NCBI GenBank assembly: GCA_934277375.1
Contig: CAKQTZ010000005.1
Span: 124,001 to 188,000 of the forward strand
Reading direction: 5' to 3'
Length of the DNA stretch: 64,000 nucleotides
DNA from: an uncultured Coprococcus sp.
GTDB lineage: Bacteria; Bacillota; Clostridia; Lachnospirales; Lachnospiraceae
Translations under genes and position numbers: made by a program
In this document: piece after piece, positions 7,931 to 15,276 of the stretch
Layout of the letters: each line of letters opens with the position of its first letter
Numbering within the stretch: the first letter of the stretch is position 1
Notes under the pieces: generated by a model
Told to the model about the DNA's origin: nothing
Seen by the model: the letters and a program-made list of their open reading frames with translations, nothing else
Database searches by the model: none

Positions 7931-8884
7931 ATGAAGAAAAAGATTTTTTCAAAGGTGTTTTCAATGGCAATTGCAGTGGCAATGATGGGAAGTCTTCTGG
8001 CAGGCTGCGGAAGCAGCGGGGAGACAACAACAGAAAGTGCTCCGGCGACAGAAGCAGAGACAGAAGCAGAGACAGAAGCAGAGACAGAAGCAGAGACAGA
8101 AGCAGAGACAGAAGCAGAGACAGCGGCAGATGCGGCAGCAGATTCAGGTGCTCCGGCTTGTAAGGATGCTTTGAAGGGTGTGAGTCTTGTGGTTGGTACA
8201 TCGGGCACATATGCACCATTTTCTTTCTTTGAAAGTGATGGAACTACACTCACGGGATATGATGTAGAGATGCTCAAGGCACTTCAGGATATTCTGGGAT
8301 TTGAGATCGCAGACGATAAGATACAGGATATGGATTATCAGCCGCTCGGCACGGCTCTTGGTCAGGGCCAGCTTGATCTTGGAGCTGCGGCACTGTGTGC
8401 AACTGATGAGAGAAAGAAGAGCATGAATTTCTCCAAGACATATTATGATGCCGGACTTAAGGTTATCGTAGCTGAGGACAATGACAAGATAACAGGTGTT
8501 GATGATCTGAAGACAGGGGACTATACAGTTGCAGTACAGTCAGGAACACTTGCTTACGAGTATGCAACAGGTGAGGGCGCATTCCCTGAGAGCTGCCTGC
8601 AGGTATTCGATTCACAGGCTCTTGCCTACAAGGCTGTTGAGGATGGCCAGGCAGATGCGACCATATATGATGTTCCCGGCACTGCTTACTCAATAAGCAC
8701 AGGAGAGATACATCTGAAGATGGTGGGAGACGAATTCTACAATGGCCAGGCTCCATATGCCATTGCATTCTCTTTTGCAACATGTGAGAAGTATCCTGAG
8801 ATCATAGATGATTTCAATGCAGCGATAGATTATCTCACAGAAAATGGAACGATGGATGAGCTTAAGGCTAAGTGGTGTGAGTAG
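7931..8884 (+). CDS. amino acid ABC transporter substrate-binding lipoprotein
   Basis: A 317-residue lipoprotein with a Lys-rich signal peptide and lipobox LLAGC, so it is anchored on the outer face of the membrane. After a Glu/Thr/Ala tether (residues about 33-70, including six exact EAET repeats) comes a family-3 solute-binding domain (GVSLVVGTSGTYAPFSF, ALGQGQLDLGAAAL, YTVAVQSGTLAYEYA). The partners are the permease and ATPase immediately downstream. Its position between the prd operon and the proline racemase suggests proline or a related amino acid as ligand; this is inference from context. AAGGAGG precedes the ATG. Confidence 0.9.
   Translation: MKKKIFSKVFSMAIAVAMMGSLLAGCGSSGETTTESAPATEAETEAETEAETEAETEAETEAETAADAAADSGAPACKDALKGVSLVVGTSGTYAPFSFFESDGTTLTGYDVEMLKALQDILGFEIADDKIQDMDYQPLGTALGQGQLDLGAAALCATDERKKSMNFSKTYYDAGLKVIVAEDNDKITGVDDLKTGDYTVAVQSGTLAYEYATGEGAFPESCLQVFDSQALAYKAVEDGQADATIYDVPGTAYSISTGEIHLKMVGDEFYNGQAPYAIAFSFATCEKYPEIIDDFNAAIDYLTENGTMDELKAKWCE
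8051..8122 (+). repeat. six tandem copies of a 12-bp repeat (EAET coding)
   Basis: GAAGCAGAGACA is repeated six times without a mismatch, coding EAET in frame. Perfect identity points to recent slippage expansion. It lengthens the tether between the lipid anchor and the binding domain in 4-residue steps without breaking the frame. Confidence 0.95.
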
Positions 8885-8965
8885 TAAAGAATAAATACGG
8901 ACCCGGTGGCTGCGCAGCTGCATTTGGCTGCGTGGCTGCCAGAGTCACCCGATGGGAGTGAGTGT

Positions 8966-9631
8966 ATGAACAGTGAATTTCTAGCAACCATTATTCCTAT
9001 GCTTATGCGAGGTCTGAAGGTCACGATGCAGGTTGCACTTATAGGTATAGCCTTGGGCTTTGCACTTGGCTCACTGAGCGGCTATGCGCTTCAGAGCAAA
9101 AATAAAATAGCAAGAGGAATAGCAAATATATATGTATGGATAATAAGAGGCACCCCTATCGTGGTGCAGGCGCTCTATGTATTCTTTGCAGTTCCGGCAC
9201 TGGTAACACTGATAAAAGGAGAGAGGTTCACCATAGATTGTATGACAGCCGGAATAATTGTAATAACCCTCAATGCAGGGGCTTTCATCTCGGAGCTCGT
9301 CAAGGGAGCGCTGGAGAGTGTAGAGCTTGGACAGAGAGAGGCAGGACTTGCTCTTGGACTTACCAAAGGTCAGATACTCAGGCATGTTGTGATCCCTCCG
9401 GCATTTAAGAGCATGATCCCCGGACTTTTTAACCAGTTTATAATCTCGGTTAAGGATACAGCACTTTTGTCCGTTATAACAGTAAATGATATAACCAGAC
9501 AGACACAGAATTATGTAGCCCGTACGTATAATACACTTCCGGCATACACGGCATGTGCTTTGTTTTATCTGATACTTCTCTCGTTGCTGATGATAATACA
9601 GAAGATCGTTGAAAGCCGTGTAAAGAGCTGA
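8966..9631 (+). CDS. amino acid ABC transporter permease (HisM/GlnP family)
   Basis: A 221-residue inner-membrane permease of the polar amino acid transporter family, with about five membrane segments. The C-terminal coupling loop reads ELGQREAGLALGLTKGQILRHVVIPPA split over the EAA motif, and IRGTPIVVQ is the family's N-terminal motif. It forms the channel with the ATPase downstream, probably as a homodimer since only one permease is present. ATG 8966 is preferred (GGGAGTGAG just upstream); the frame extends upstream to 8906 but that part is unlike the family. Confidence 0.9.
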   Translation: MNSEFLATIIPMLMRGLKVTMQVALIGIALGFALGSLSGYALQSKNKIARGIANIYVWIIRGTPIVVQALYVFFAVPALVTLIKGERFTIDCMTAGIIVITLNAGAFISELVKGALESVELGQREAGLALGLTKGQILRHVVIPPAFKSMIPGLFNQFIISVKDTALLSVITVNDITRQTQNYVARTYNTLPAYTACALFYLILLSLLMIIQKIVESRVKS

Positions 9632-9648
9632 GGAAGGAGTGAAGAGAT

Positions 9649-10392
9649 ATGAGTAATGAAGCATTTATTCAGATAAAGCATTTGAAGAAATCGTTTGATG
9701 ATCTTGAGGTGCTCAAGGATATAAATATGGACATACATGAAGGCGAGGTTGTGTGTATTATAGGCCCGTCCGGTTCCGGTAAGAGCACATTTCTCAGATG
9801 TATAAATCAGCTCGAGACACCTACCGGTGGAGAGATATTGTATAAGGGTGAGGATCTGTGTGATAAAAAGGCGGATATACGTACGTTCCGTGAGGAAGTT
9901 GGAATGGTATTCCAGAGATTTAATCTTTTCCCTCTTAAAACGGTCCTTGGAAATGTCATGATGGCGCCAGTCCTCACAAAGCATATGGATAAAGCCGGGG
10001 CACATGAAAAGGCAATGGAGCTTCTGGAGAAGGTTGGGCTTTCGAGCAAGGCAAATGCAAAGCCGCACATGCTTTCAGGTGGACAGCAGCAGCGAGTGGC
10101 CATAGCCAGGGCACTTGCCATGGAGCCGAAGGCACTGCTCTTTGATGAGCCTACATCAGCCCTTGACCCAGAGCTTGTCGGTGAGGTTCTTAGTGTAATG
10201 AGAGATCTGGCGAAGGAAGGAATGACCATGGTCATAGTAACCCATGAGATGGCATTTGCCAGAGACGTTGCAGACAGAGTTGTGTTTATGGCAGACGGAT
10301 ATATAGTCGAAGAAGGCGATCCGAAGGAAGTGTTCAGCAATCCTAAGGAGGAGAGGACAAAGGCATTCCTTTCGAGATTCCTGGCTTCGTGA
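9649..10392 (+). CDS. amino acid ABC transporter ATP-binding protein (GlnQ-like)
   Basis: A 247-residue ATPase with Walker [11 protein letters not shown]-loop QRFNLFP, signature LSGGQQQR, Walker [14 protein letters not shown] and the H-loop THEMAFA. It powers uptake through the adjacent permease; full length for the family. It starts 17 bases after the permease with GAAGGAG upstream. Confidence 0.95.
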   Translation: MSNEAFIQIKHLKKSFDDLEVLKDINMDIHEGEVVCIIGPSGSGKSTFLRCINQLETPTGGEILYKGEDLCDKKADIRTFREEVGMVFQRFNLFPLKTVLGNVMMAPVLTKHMDKAGAHEKAMELLEKVGLSSKANAKPHMLSGGQQQRVAIARALAMEPKALLFDEPTSALDPELVGEVLSVMRDLAKEGMTMVIVTHEMAFARDVADRVVFMADGYIVEEGDPKEVFSNPKEERTKAFLSRFLAS

Positions 10393-10423
10393 TCGGACGT
10401 TCAAAGGAAAGAGGGTATCATAT

Positions 10424-11026
10424 ATGAAAAAATTTGTAGTTACTATAACCAGAGAGTTTGGAAGCCTTGGAAGACCCATTGCGAAGCGTCTCTCGGAGCT
10501 GCTGGGAGTTGAATTCTACGACCGTGATATAGTGGAGGCTGCGGCCAGACGCATGAATCTTCCTGTGTCGGTCATAAGTAAAACTGAGGAGAAGAAGTCG
10601 GGATTCTTCCAGATGATGTTTCCTCTTGGCACAGAGAATGTAGAGAAGCAGAAGTCGCTCTTTGAATGCCAGTCACAGATCATACAGGATCTGGCCGGCA
10701 AGGAAAGCTGTATCATAGTTGGAAGATGCTCGGACTATGTCCTTGCAGATGAACCAAATGCCATACATGTATACATATATGCGCCATACGCAGACCGCCT
10801 TGCAAACTGCGTTGGAACTCTGGGTATGTCGAAGACGGATGCGAAGAAGATGATCGCGGAGGTTGACAGGGCCAGAGTAGCTTATCACAGGCATTTTGCC
10901 GGATATCTTCCTGATGATCCTGAGCACAAGCATGTGATAATCAACAGTGCACTTCTCGAAGTAGAGGGAACTGCACAGGCGCTTGCAGCCATAGTCAGAC
11001 AGAAGTTTGGAAAAGAGACAGAATAG
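10424..11026 (+). CDS. cytidylate kinase-like protein
   Basis: A 200-residue protein of the cytidylate-kinase-like family. The N-terminal strand-loop TITREFGSLGRPIAKRLSE replaces the classical GxxGxGK P-loop, as is usual in this family, followed by YDRDIVEAAARR and a C-terminal region with VDRARVAYHRHFAG, where the conserved arginine and tyrosine fit the family's phosphate-binding section. Biochemical function of the family is poorly known; a substrate other than CMP is quite possible. It lies between the transporter and the racemase-regulator, 31 and 26 bases away, so it is probably cotranscribed with them. Confidence 0.8.
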   Translation: MKKFVVTITREFGSLGRPIAKRLSELLGVEFYDRDIVEAAARRMNLPVSVISKTEEKKSGFFQMMFPLGTENVEKQKSLFECQSQIIQDLAGKESCIIVGRCSDYVLADEPNAIHVYIYAPYADRLANCVGTLGMSKTDAKKMIAEVDRARVAYHRHFAGYLPDDPEHKHVIINSALLEVEGTAQALAAIVRQKFGKETE

Positions 11027-11052
11027 GATCAGAGAATAGGAGCGTGGTCGAT

Positions 11053-12657
11053 GTGAGAAAGATTCCTAGACTTCAAAACTATCAATATAATATAAAGACG
11101 ATCGATTCCCATACCATGGGGGAGTCTACCAGAATTGTGTATGATGGTTTCCCTGAACTCACAGGCGGCACGATGATGGACAAGAAAAAACAACTAACGC
11201 AGCAGTATGACTATCTTCGCGAGGCGCTCATGCTGGAGCCGAGAGGACACAGGGATATGTTCGGCGCAGTGCTTACAAGCCCCGTACATGATGAGGCAGA
11301 CTATGGAGTTATATTCATGGACAGCGGTGGCTGCCTGAATATGTGCGGACACGGGAGCATAGGTACGGCGTCCATGCTGGTGGAGACGGGAATGGTTCCA
11401 GTGTCGGAGCCCTATACAGATGTTGTTCTCGATGCTCCGAGCGGAGTCATAAGGACAAAGGTCCGCGTTGAGAATGGAAGGGCTGTCGAGGTTAGTATTC
11501 TCAATGTGCCATCATTTCTATATAAGAGAGATCTGGAGATCACGACAGAGAAATGGGGAACGATAAAATATGACATTTCATTTGGCGGATCTTTTTTTGC
11601 CATTGTGAATGCTGAGCAGATAGGTCTTTCTCTTGAGAGAGAAAATGTGGATGAGATAATAAAACTGGGTATGGAGATCAGAAGAGTGGTCAATGAGACT
11701 GTGGATATAAAGCATCCATATCTGGATATAACAACCGTTGATCTGGTGGAATTCTATGCACATACAGATAATCACCTTGCGGATATGAAAAACTGTGTGA
11801 TATTTGGCGATGCCCAGGTGGACAGATCACCGTGCGGTACGGGAACCAGTGCAAAGCTTGCGGCACTGACTGCAAAAGGAGAACTGGAGATCGGGCAGCA
11901 GTTCGTGTATGAGAGCATTACAGGTTCGCTGTTCAGGGGCGTGGCGGTCCAGGAGGTGGACATCGCAGGAGGCAAGGGTATAATTCCACAGATAACAGGA
12001 AGTGCATATATAACAGGTCTGAACGAATGGGTCATAGATGAGGACGATCCGCTCAGATATGGCTTTCTTCTCGGCAAATACGAGAAGAAGCATCAGCCGA
12101 GCGAGAGAGAACGGATCGTTGTGGCGGCCTGGGAGCTGTTTCATGAAGTCGGTTACGATTCAACCAGTGTGGATGCTATATCAGAGCGCGCCGGTGTTGC
12201 CCGGGAAACGTTCAATAAGTATTTCGAAAAGAAGGATGATCTGGAACATACGCTGGGTGATCTGTTCGATGAGAAATACGCCCAGCTCATGGTCAACATG
12301 AATCCTGATTTTTCGTGCTTTGACAAGCTGGTCTATCTCAACAAAGAGCTTTTCACCCTCATTGAGAATATGGTGCCATTTGAACTGGTAAGACATATAT
12401 ATGCTGAGGAAAAATCAGAGCAGCAGGAGCTGCTGTCGGAGACCCGTTTTTACTATAAACTGATAACCAGGATTATCCGGGATGGTCAGAACGCGGGAGA
12501 GTTTGCCCGAGAAGAATCTGCTGAGGAGATCGCCGAGGACTATGCTTCACTTGAGCGTGGAATCATATATGACTGGTGTGTGCGTGGCGGTGCGGTGAGT
12601 CTGACTAAGAAGGGACAATCCATCATAACGATGTATCTGGAGCATATAAAATTATGA
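11053..12657 (+). CDS. proline racemase fused to a C-terminal TetR-family regulator
   Basis: A single 534-residue reading frame joins two complete families. Residues 1 to about 340 are a proline racemase/hydroxyproline epimerase: both catalytic cysteines are present, in MCGHGSIG (about Cys98) and DRSPCGTGTSAK (about Cys261), and the domain ends normally at DEDDPLRYGFLL. After a short KYEKKHQPSE linker, residues about 350-534 are a TetR regulator with the HTH RERIVVAAWELFHEVGYDS, VDAISERAGVARETFNKYF and an alpha-helical ligand/dimer domain. The racemase would supply D-proline to Prd; the fusion suggests it also reports proline state to DNA. GTG 11053 fits AGGAG (11038-11042) better than GTG 11044, which is only one base away. 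Its stop overlaps the next start (ATGA). Confidence 0.93.
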   Translation: MRKIPRLQNYQYNIKTIDSHTMGESTRIVYDGFPELTGGTMMDKKKQLTQQYDYLREALMLEPRGHRDMFGAVLTSPVHDEADYGVIFMDSGGCLNMCGHGSIGTASMLVETGMVPVSEPYTDVVLDAPSGVIRTKVRVENGRAVEVSILNVPSFLYKRDLEITTEKWGTIKYDISFGGSFFAIVNAEQIGLSLERENVDEIIKLGMEIRRVVNETVDIKHPYLDITTVDLVEFYAHTDNHLADMKNCVIFGDAQVDRSPCGTGTSAKLAALTAKGELEIGQQFVYESITGSLFRGVAVQEVDIAGGKGIIPQITGSAYITGLNEWVIDEDDPLRYGFLLGKYEKKHQPSERERIVVAAWELFHEVGYDSTSVDAISERAGVARETFNKYFEKKDDLEHTLGDLFDEKYAQLMVNMNPDFSCFDKLVYLNKELFTLIENMVPFELVRHIYAEEKSEQQELLSETRFYYKLITRIIRDGQNAGEFAREESAEEIAEDYASLERGIIYDWCVRGGAVSLTKKGQSIITMYLEHIKL

Positions 12658-13547
12658 AAAAAATATCCTATGTATTTATATTGCTTGCGGGAATACTGTG
12701 GGGATGTATTGGGCTGTTTGTGAGAACTCTGAATGCAAAGGATCTTGGGCCTATGGACATAGTATTTCTGAGAGCGATAGTCACTGCGGTGGCTATGATC
12801 TTGTATCTGTTATTATTTAACAGAAAGCTTCTTATCATAAAATTAAAGGATATCTGGTGTTTCTTTGGAACGGGAATTGCCAGTATAGCCTTCTTTAACT
12901 TCTGTTACTTCAAATGTATAACAGCGTCTTCGCTGTCTGTGGCCTCTGTGCTGCTATATACGGCACCGGCCATAGTGATGGTCCTGTCGTACTTTCTTTT
13001 CCATGAACGGTTCACAGTCAGAAAAGCTGTAAGCCTTGTGATGACATTTGCAGGATGTGTATGTGTAACAGGTGCTCTGGATGGACTGGACAATGTCAGC
13101 CCCAAGGGCTTGCTATATGGCTTCGGAGCAGGTCTTGGATATGCTTTATATTCTATATTCAGCAGATATGCCATAGACAAAGGCTATCATTCACTTACTA
13201 TAACCTGCTATACATTTATTATTACCTCGATTGCGACCGTATTCTTCACGGACACAGGCAGGATAATCGGTGTTGTATCAGAGAGTTGGAGCTTGGTGTG
13301 GCTGATACTGGCACTTGGAGTAGTGTGTACCGTTGTACCGTATCTGTTATATACGCTTGGACTTGTACACGTGGAGAATTCCAGGGCATCCATTGTGGCG
13401 TCCATAGAACCGGTGACGGCAACACTCATTGGTGCAGTTGTCTTTCATGAGAAGCTAAGTATGGAGGGCGTATTGGGCGTTGTGCTTGTTATTGCGGCTT
13501 TGGTGATATGTAATTCGGCTTCTGGGGAGCGGATAAAAAGTAACTGA
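12654..13547 (+). CDS. EamA/DMT-family permease
   Basis: A 297-residue membrane protein with ten hydrophobic segments in two EamA repeats (ILLAGILWGCIGLFVRTL at the start of repeat 1, the second beginning near GLLYGFGAGLGYALYSIF; VHVENSRASIVASIEPV is the typical final motif). Members export or import small metabolites. Translational coupling to the racemase-TetR gene by a 4-base overlap suggests a substrate linked to amino acid metabolism; none can be named. It is the last gene of the run and a terminator follows. Confidence 0.88.
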   Translation: MKKISYVFILLAGILWGCIGLFVRTLNAKDLGPMDIVFLRAIVTAVAMILYLLLFNRKLLIIKLKDIWCFFGTGIASIAFFNFCYFKCITASSLSVASVLLYTAPAIVMVLSYFLFHERFTVRKAVSLVMTFAGCVCVTGALDGLDNVSPKGLLYGFGAGLGYALYSIFSRYAIDKGYHSLTITCYTFIITSIATVFFTDTGRIIGVVSESWSLVWLILALGVVCTVVPYLLYTLGLVHVENSRASIVASIEPVTATLIGAVVFHEKLSMEGVLGVVLVIAALVICNSASGERIKSN

Positions 13548-13571
13548 ACAAAACTGTTAAAAAAACCACAC

Positions 13572-13604
13572 GGCCATTCGGACAGAAAAAGTCCGGATGG
13601 CTTT
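13572..13604 (+). terminator. intrinsic terminator after the EamA gene
   Basis: GCCATTCGGAC (13572-13582) pairs with GTCCGGATGGC (13590-13600, one T-G pair) around AGAAAAA, followed by TTTT. Confidence 0.85.
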
Positions 13605-13710
13605 TGTGTCTGACGGGACATTTACTCAGAATTTACTCATGAAAGATGATGACATTTACAATAAAAAGTATAATATATGTTCTGTATGAATAATATAAGG
13701 GAGGCTTTTT

Positions 13711-14502
13711 ATGGGCAGTTATGTAATATCGGACATTCACGGATGCTATGACGAGCTGATCCGGATGCTTCAGGAGATAAATTTAGAGGACAGTGACACT
13801 CTGATATGTGCGGGAGATTATGTAGATAAGGGACCAAGGAATGCAGAGGTGCTGGAATGGATAATGAATGTTCCGTCAAATGTCATTCTGTTACGGGGAA
13901 ATCACGATGAGGACTTTGCACAGAATATAGAGGCTATGAGAATTATCAGCTACAAAATGGATCTTGATAAGGATAGCCTGCAGGATACAAAAACTCTGTA
14001 CCGGTCAATGAAAAAGCTCGCGAAAAAAGATGCCAGCGTAAAGTTTGACCGCTGTGAGACGGTATATGAGCTGATAGAATCCGGATATACTTTCTCACAG
14101 CTTTGCACATGGGCGGACCGGATAAAGAGTATGCCATATCTGTATGAAACGGAAGTGTCTGGAAGAAAATGTATAGTAGTTCATGCCGGCTACATCAGGA
14201 GGCTTGATACGCCGGAACTGAAGGCCAGGTACAGCTCAAGGGAAGAGTTCTATATGAACGCCAGGGGTGATGGATTTACAGATGGTGGCATCATGCACGG
14301 CATGGTAGTGGCGGGGCATACTCCTACGACCAAAGAGGAAGAATTTGCGTATAATGATGGACGGGTATTTAGCAGGTATGACAAAGAAAGGGATTTTTTG
14401 TTCTATGATATAGACTGTGGATGCTGGATGAGAAACATAGGAATAAAGAACGCCAGGCTTGCATGTCTCAGGCTTGAGGATGAAAAGGTGTTATATGTGT
14501 GA
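13711..14502 (+). CDS. PPP-family serine/threonine-type metallophosphoesterase
   Basis: A 263-residue phosphoesterase with all dimetal motifs in order: SDIHGCYDEL (GDxHG), AGDYVDKGPRN (GDxxDRG), LLRGNHDEDF (GNHE/D), and the later histidines in VVHAGY and VVAGHTPT. This pattern is shared by PrpE/ApaH-like enzymes and bacterial protein phosphatases; the substrate could be dinucleoside polyphosphates or phosphoproteins. It is single, between two terminators. GGGAGG lies 8 bases before the ATG. Confidence 0.88.
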   Translation: MGSYVISDIHGCYDELIRMLQEINLEDSDTLICAGDYVDKGPRNAEVLEWIMNVPSNVILLRGNHDEDFAQNIEAMRIISYKMDLDKDSLQDTKTLYRSMKKLAKKDASVKFDRCETVYELIESGYTFSQLCTWADRIKSMPYLYETEVSGRKCIVVHAGYIRRLDTPELKARYSSREEFYMNARGDGFTDGGIMHGMVVAGHTPTTKEEEFAYNDGRVFSRYDKERDFLFYDIDCGCWMRNIGIKNARLACLRLEDEKVLYV

Positions 14503-14504
14503 GG

Positions 14505-14541
14505 TTGTGAAGTCCTGATTTAGTGGACTTCACAATTTTTT
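14505..14541 (+). terminator. intrinsic terminator after the phosphoesterase
   Basis: TTGTGAAGTCC (14505-14515) pairs perfectly with GGACTTCACAA (14525-14535), followed by six T's. Confidence 0.93.
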
Positions 14542-14552
14542 CACAAAATTTA

Positions 14553-14579
14553 TTAGCACTCGGTATTGACGAGTGCTAA
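14553..14579 (+). promoter_or_regulatory. CIRCE element (HrcA operator)
   Basis: TTAGCACTC (14553-14561), nine bases, then GAGTGCTAA (14571-14579): a perfect match to the CIRCE consensus bound by the heat-shock repressor HrcA. It overlaps the -35 box of the small heat-shock gene promoter. Confidence 0.97.
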
Positions 14580-14594
14580 CAGAAGTGGTATAAC
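14566..14594 (+). promoter_or_regulatory. promoter of the small heat-shock gene
   Basis: TTGACG (14566-14571), exactly 17 bases, TATAAC (14589-14594). The -35 box lies inside the CIRCE element, so HrcA binding should exclude RNA polymerase. Transcription would begin near 14601, giving a 5' UTR of about 140 bases. Confidence 0.85.
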
Positions 14595-14602
14595 ATAATC
14601 AG

Positions 14603-14659
14603 TCAAAGGAAAGAGCTTCTAAATAGAAATTAACGATAAGCCTTGAAGCGATCCTTTGA
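14603..14659 (+). other. 5'-UTR stem-loop of the heat-shock mRNA
   Basis: TCAAAGGA (14603-14610) pairs with TCCTTTGA (14652-14659), and inside it GCTTC (14615-14619) pairs with GAAGC (14645-14649). It would form at the extreme 5' end of the transcript. The ATCCTTT arm could alternatively pair with the AAGGAGAGAT ribosome binding site near 14725, which would make it temperature-sensitive; this is inference. Confidence 0.55.
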
Positions 14660-14739
14660 AAAGAAAACGAAATTATTAACATATACAAACCTGATGCGAT
14701 AAAGGCAGATGGGATAGATATTGGAAGGAGAGATGACTT

Positions 14740-15174
14740 ATGTTAATGCCTAGTATTATTGGAGATAGCTTTTTAGATGATTTCTTTGGATATCCTGAGA
14801 GGACATATGCAGCACCAAAGCAGACACAGATGAATGGATTTATGCAGGCTGATGTAAGCGAGAGCGAGGATGCCTACACAGTTGAGATGAATCTTCCGGG
14901 AGTTAAGAAAGAGAATGTGAAGATAGAGCTCAAGGATGGATACCTGATCGTGAACGCTTCTACAAAGAGTGAGACCACAGAGGAGGATAAGAAGACCAAG
15001 TACATCCGCAAGGAGCGTTACAGTGGCTCAGGCAGCAGAACCTTCTATGTTGGCAAGGATCTGACTCAGGAAGATATCAAGGCTAAGTTCGAGGACGGAG
15101 TGCTTAAGCTCACAGTTCCAAAGATTGAGAAGAAACCAGAGGAGCCAAAGTCAAAGTATATAACAATTGAATAA
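14740..15174 (+). CDS. small heat-shock protein (Hsp20/alpha-crystallin family)
   Basis: A 144-residue chaperone that holds unfolding proteins in the cytosol. The alpha-crystallin domain spans residues about 37-130 (ADVSESEDAYTVEMNLPGV, the A-x-x-x-n-G-v-L element FEDGVLKLTVPK), with a short N-terminal arm and a C-terminal tail ending YITIE, where I-T-I is the oligomerisation motif. The upstream CIRCE site shows HrcA control. AAGGAGAG precedes the ATG and a strong terminator follows, so it is monocistronic. Confidence 0.95.
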   Translation: MLMPSIIGDSFLDDFFGYPERTYAAPKQTQMNGFMQADVSESEDAYTVEMNLPGVKKENVKIELKDGYLIVNASTKSETTEEDKKTKYIRKERYSGSGSRTFYVGKDLTQEDIKAKFEDGVLKLTVPKIEKKPEEPKSKYITIE

Positions 15175-15212
15175 ATATACGATAGATAATTACTTTCATT
15201 TGTATATAAAAG

Positions 15213-15249
15213 TCCGGCGCAGGAACCTCTCTCCTGCGCCGGATTTTTT
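15213..15249. terminator. terminator shared by hsp20 and the AAA ATPase gene
   Basis: TCCGGCGCAGGA (15213-15224) and TCCTGCGCCGGA (15232-15243) pair perfectly and are followed by six T's; on the other strand the stem is followed by CTTTTATA, so it can also serve the convergent gene. Confidence 0.93.
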
Positions 15250-15276
15250 GATGAGTAGAGATGATATATACTATGT

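Noticed and set aside
8051..8122. CRISPR-like repeat
   Set aside because: Direct 12-bp repeats without spacers, in frame inside a lipoprotein gene.
11990..12180. Possible frameshift or missed stop between racemase and TetR parts
   Set aside because: The frame is continuous, the racemase reaches its normal C-terminus, and a plausible linker follows; no ribosome site and ATG precede the TetR part in frame.
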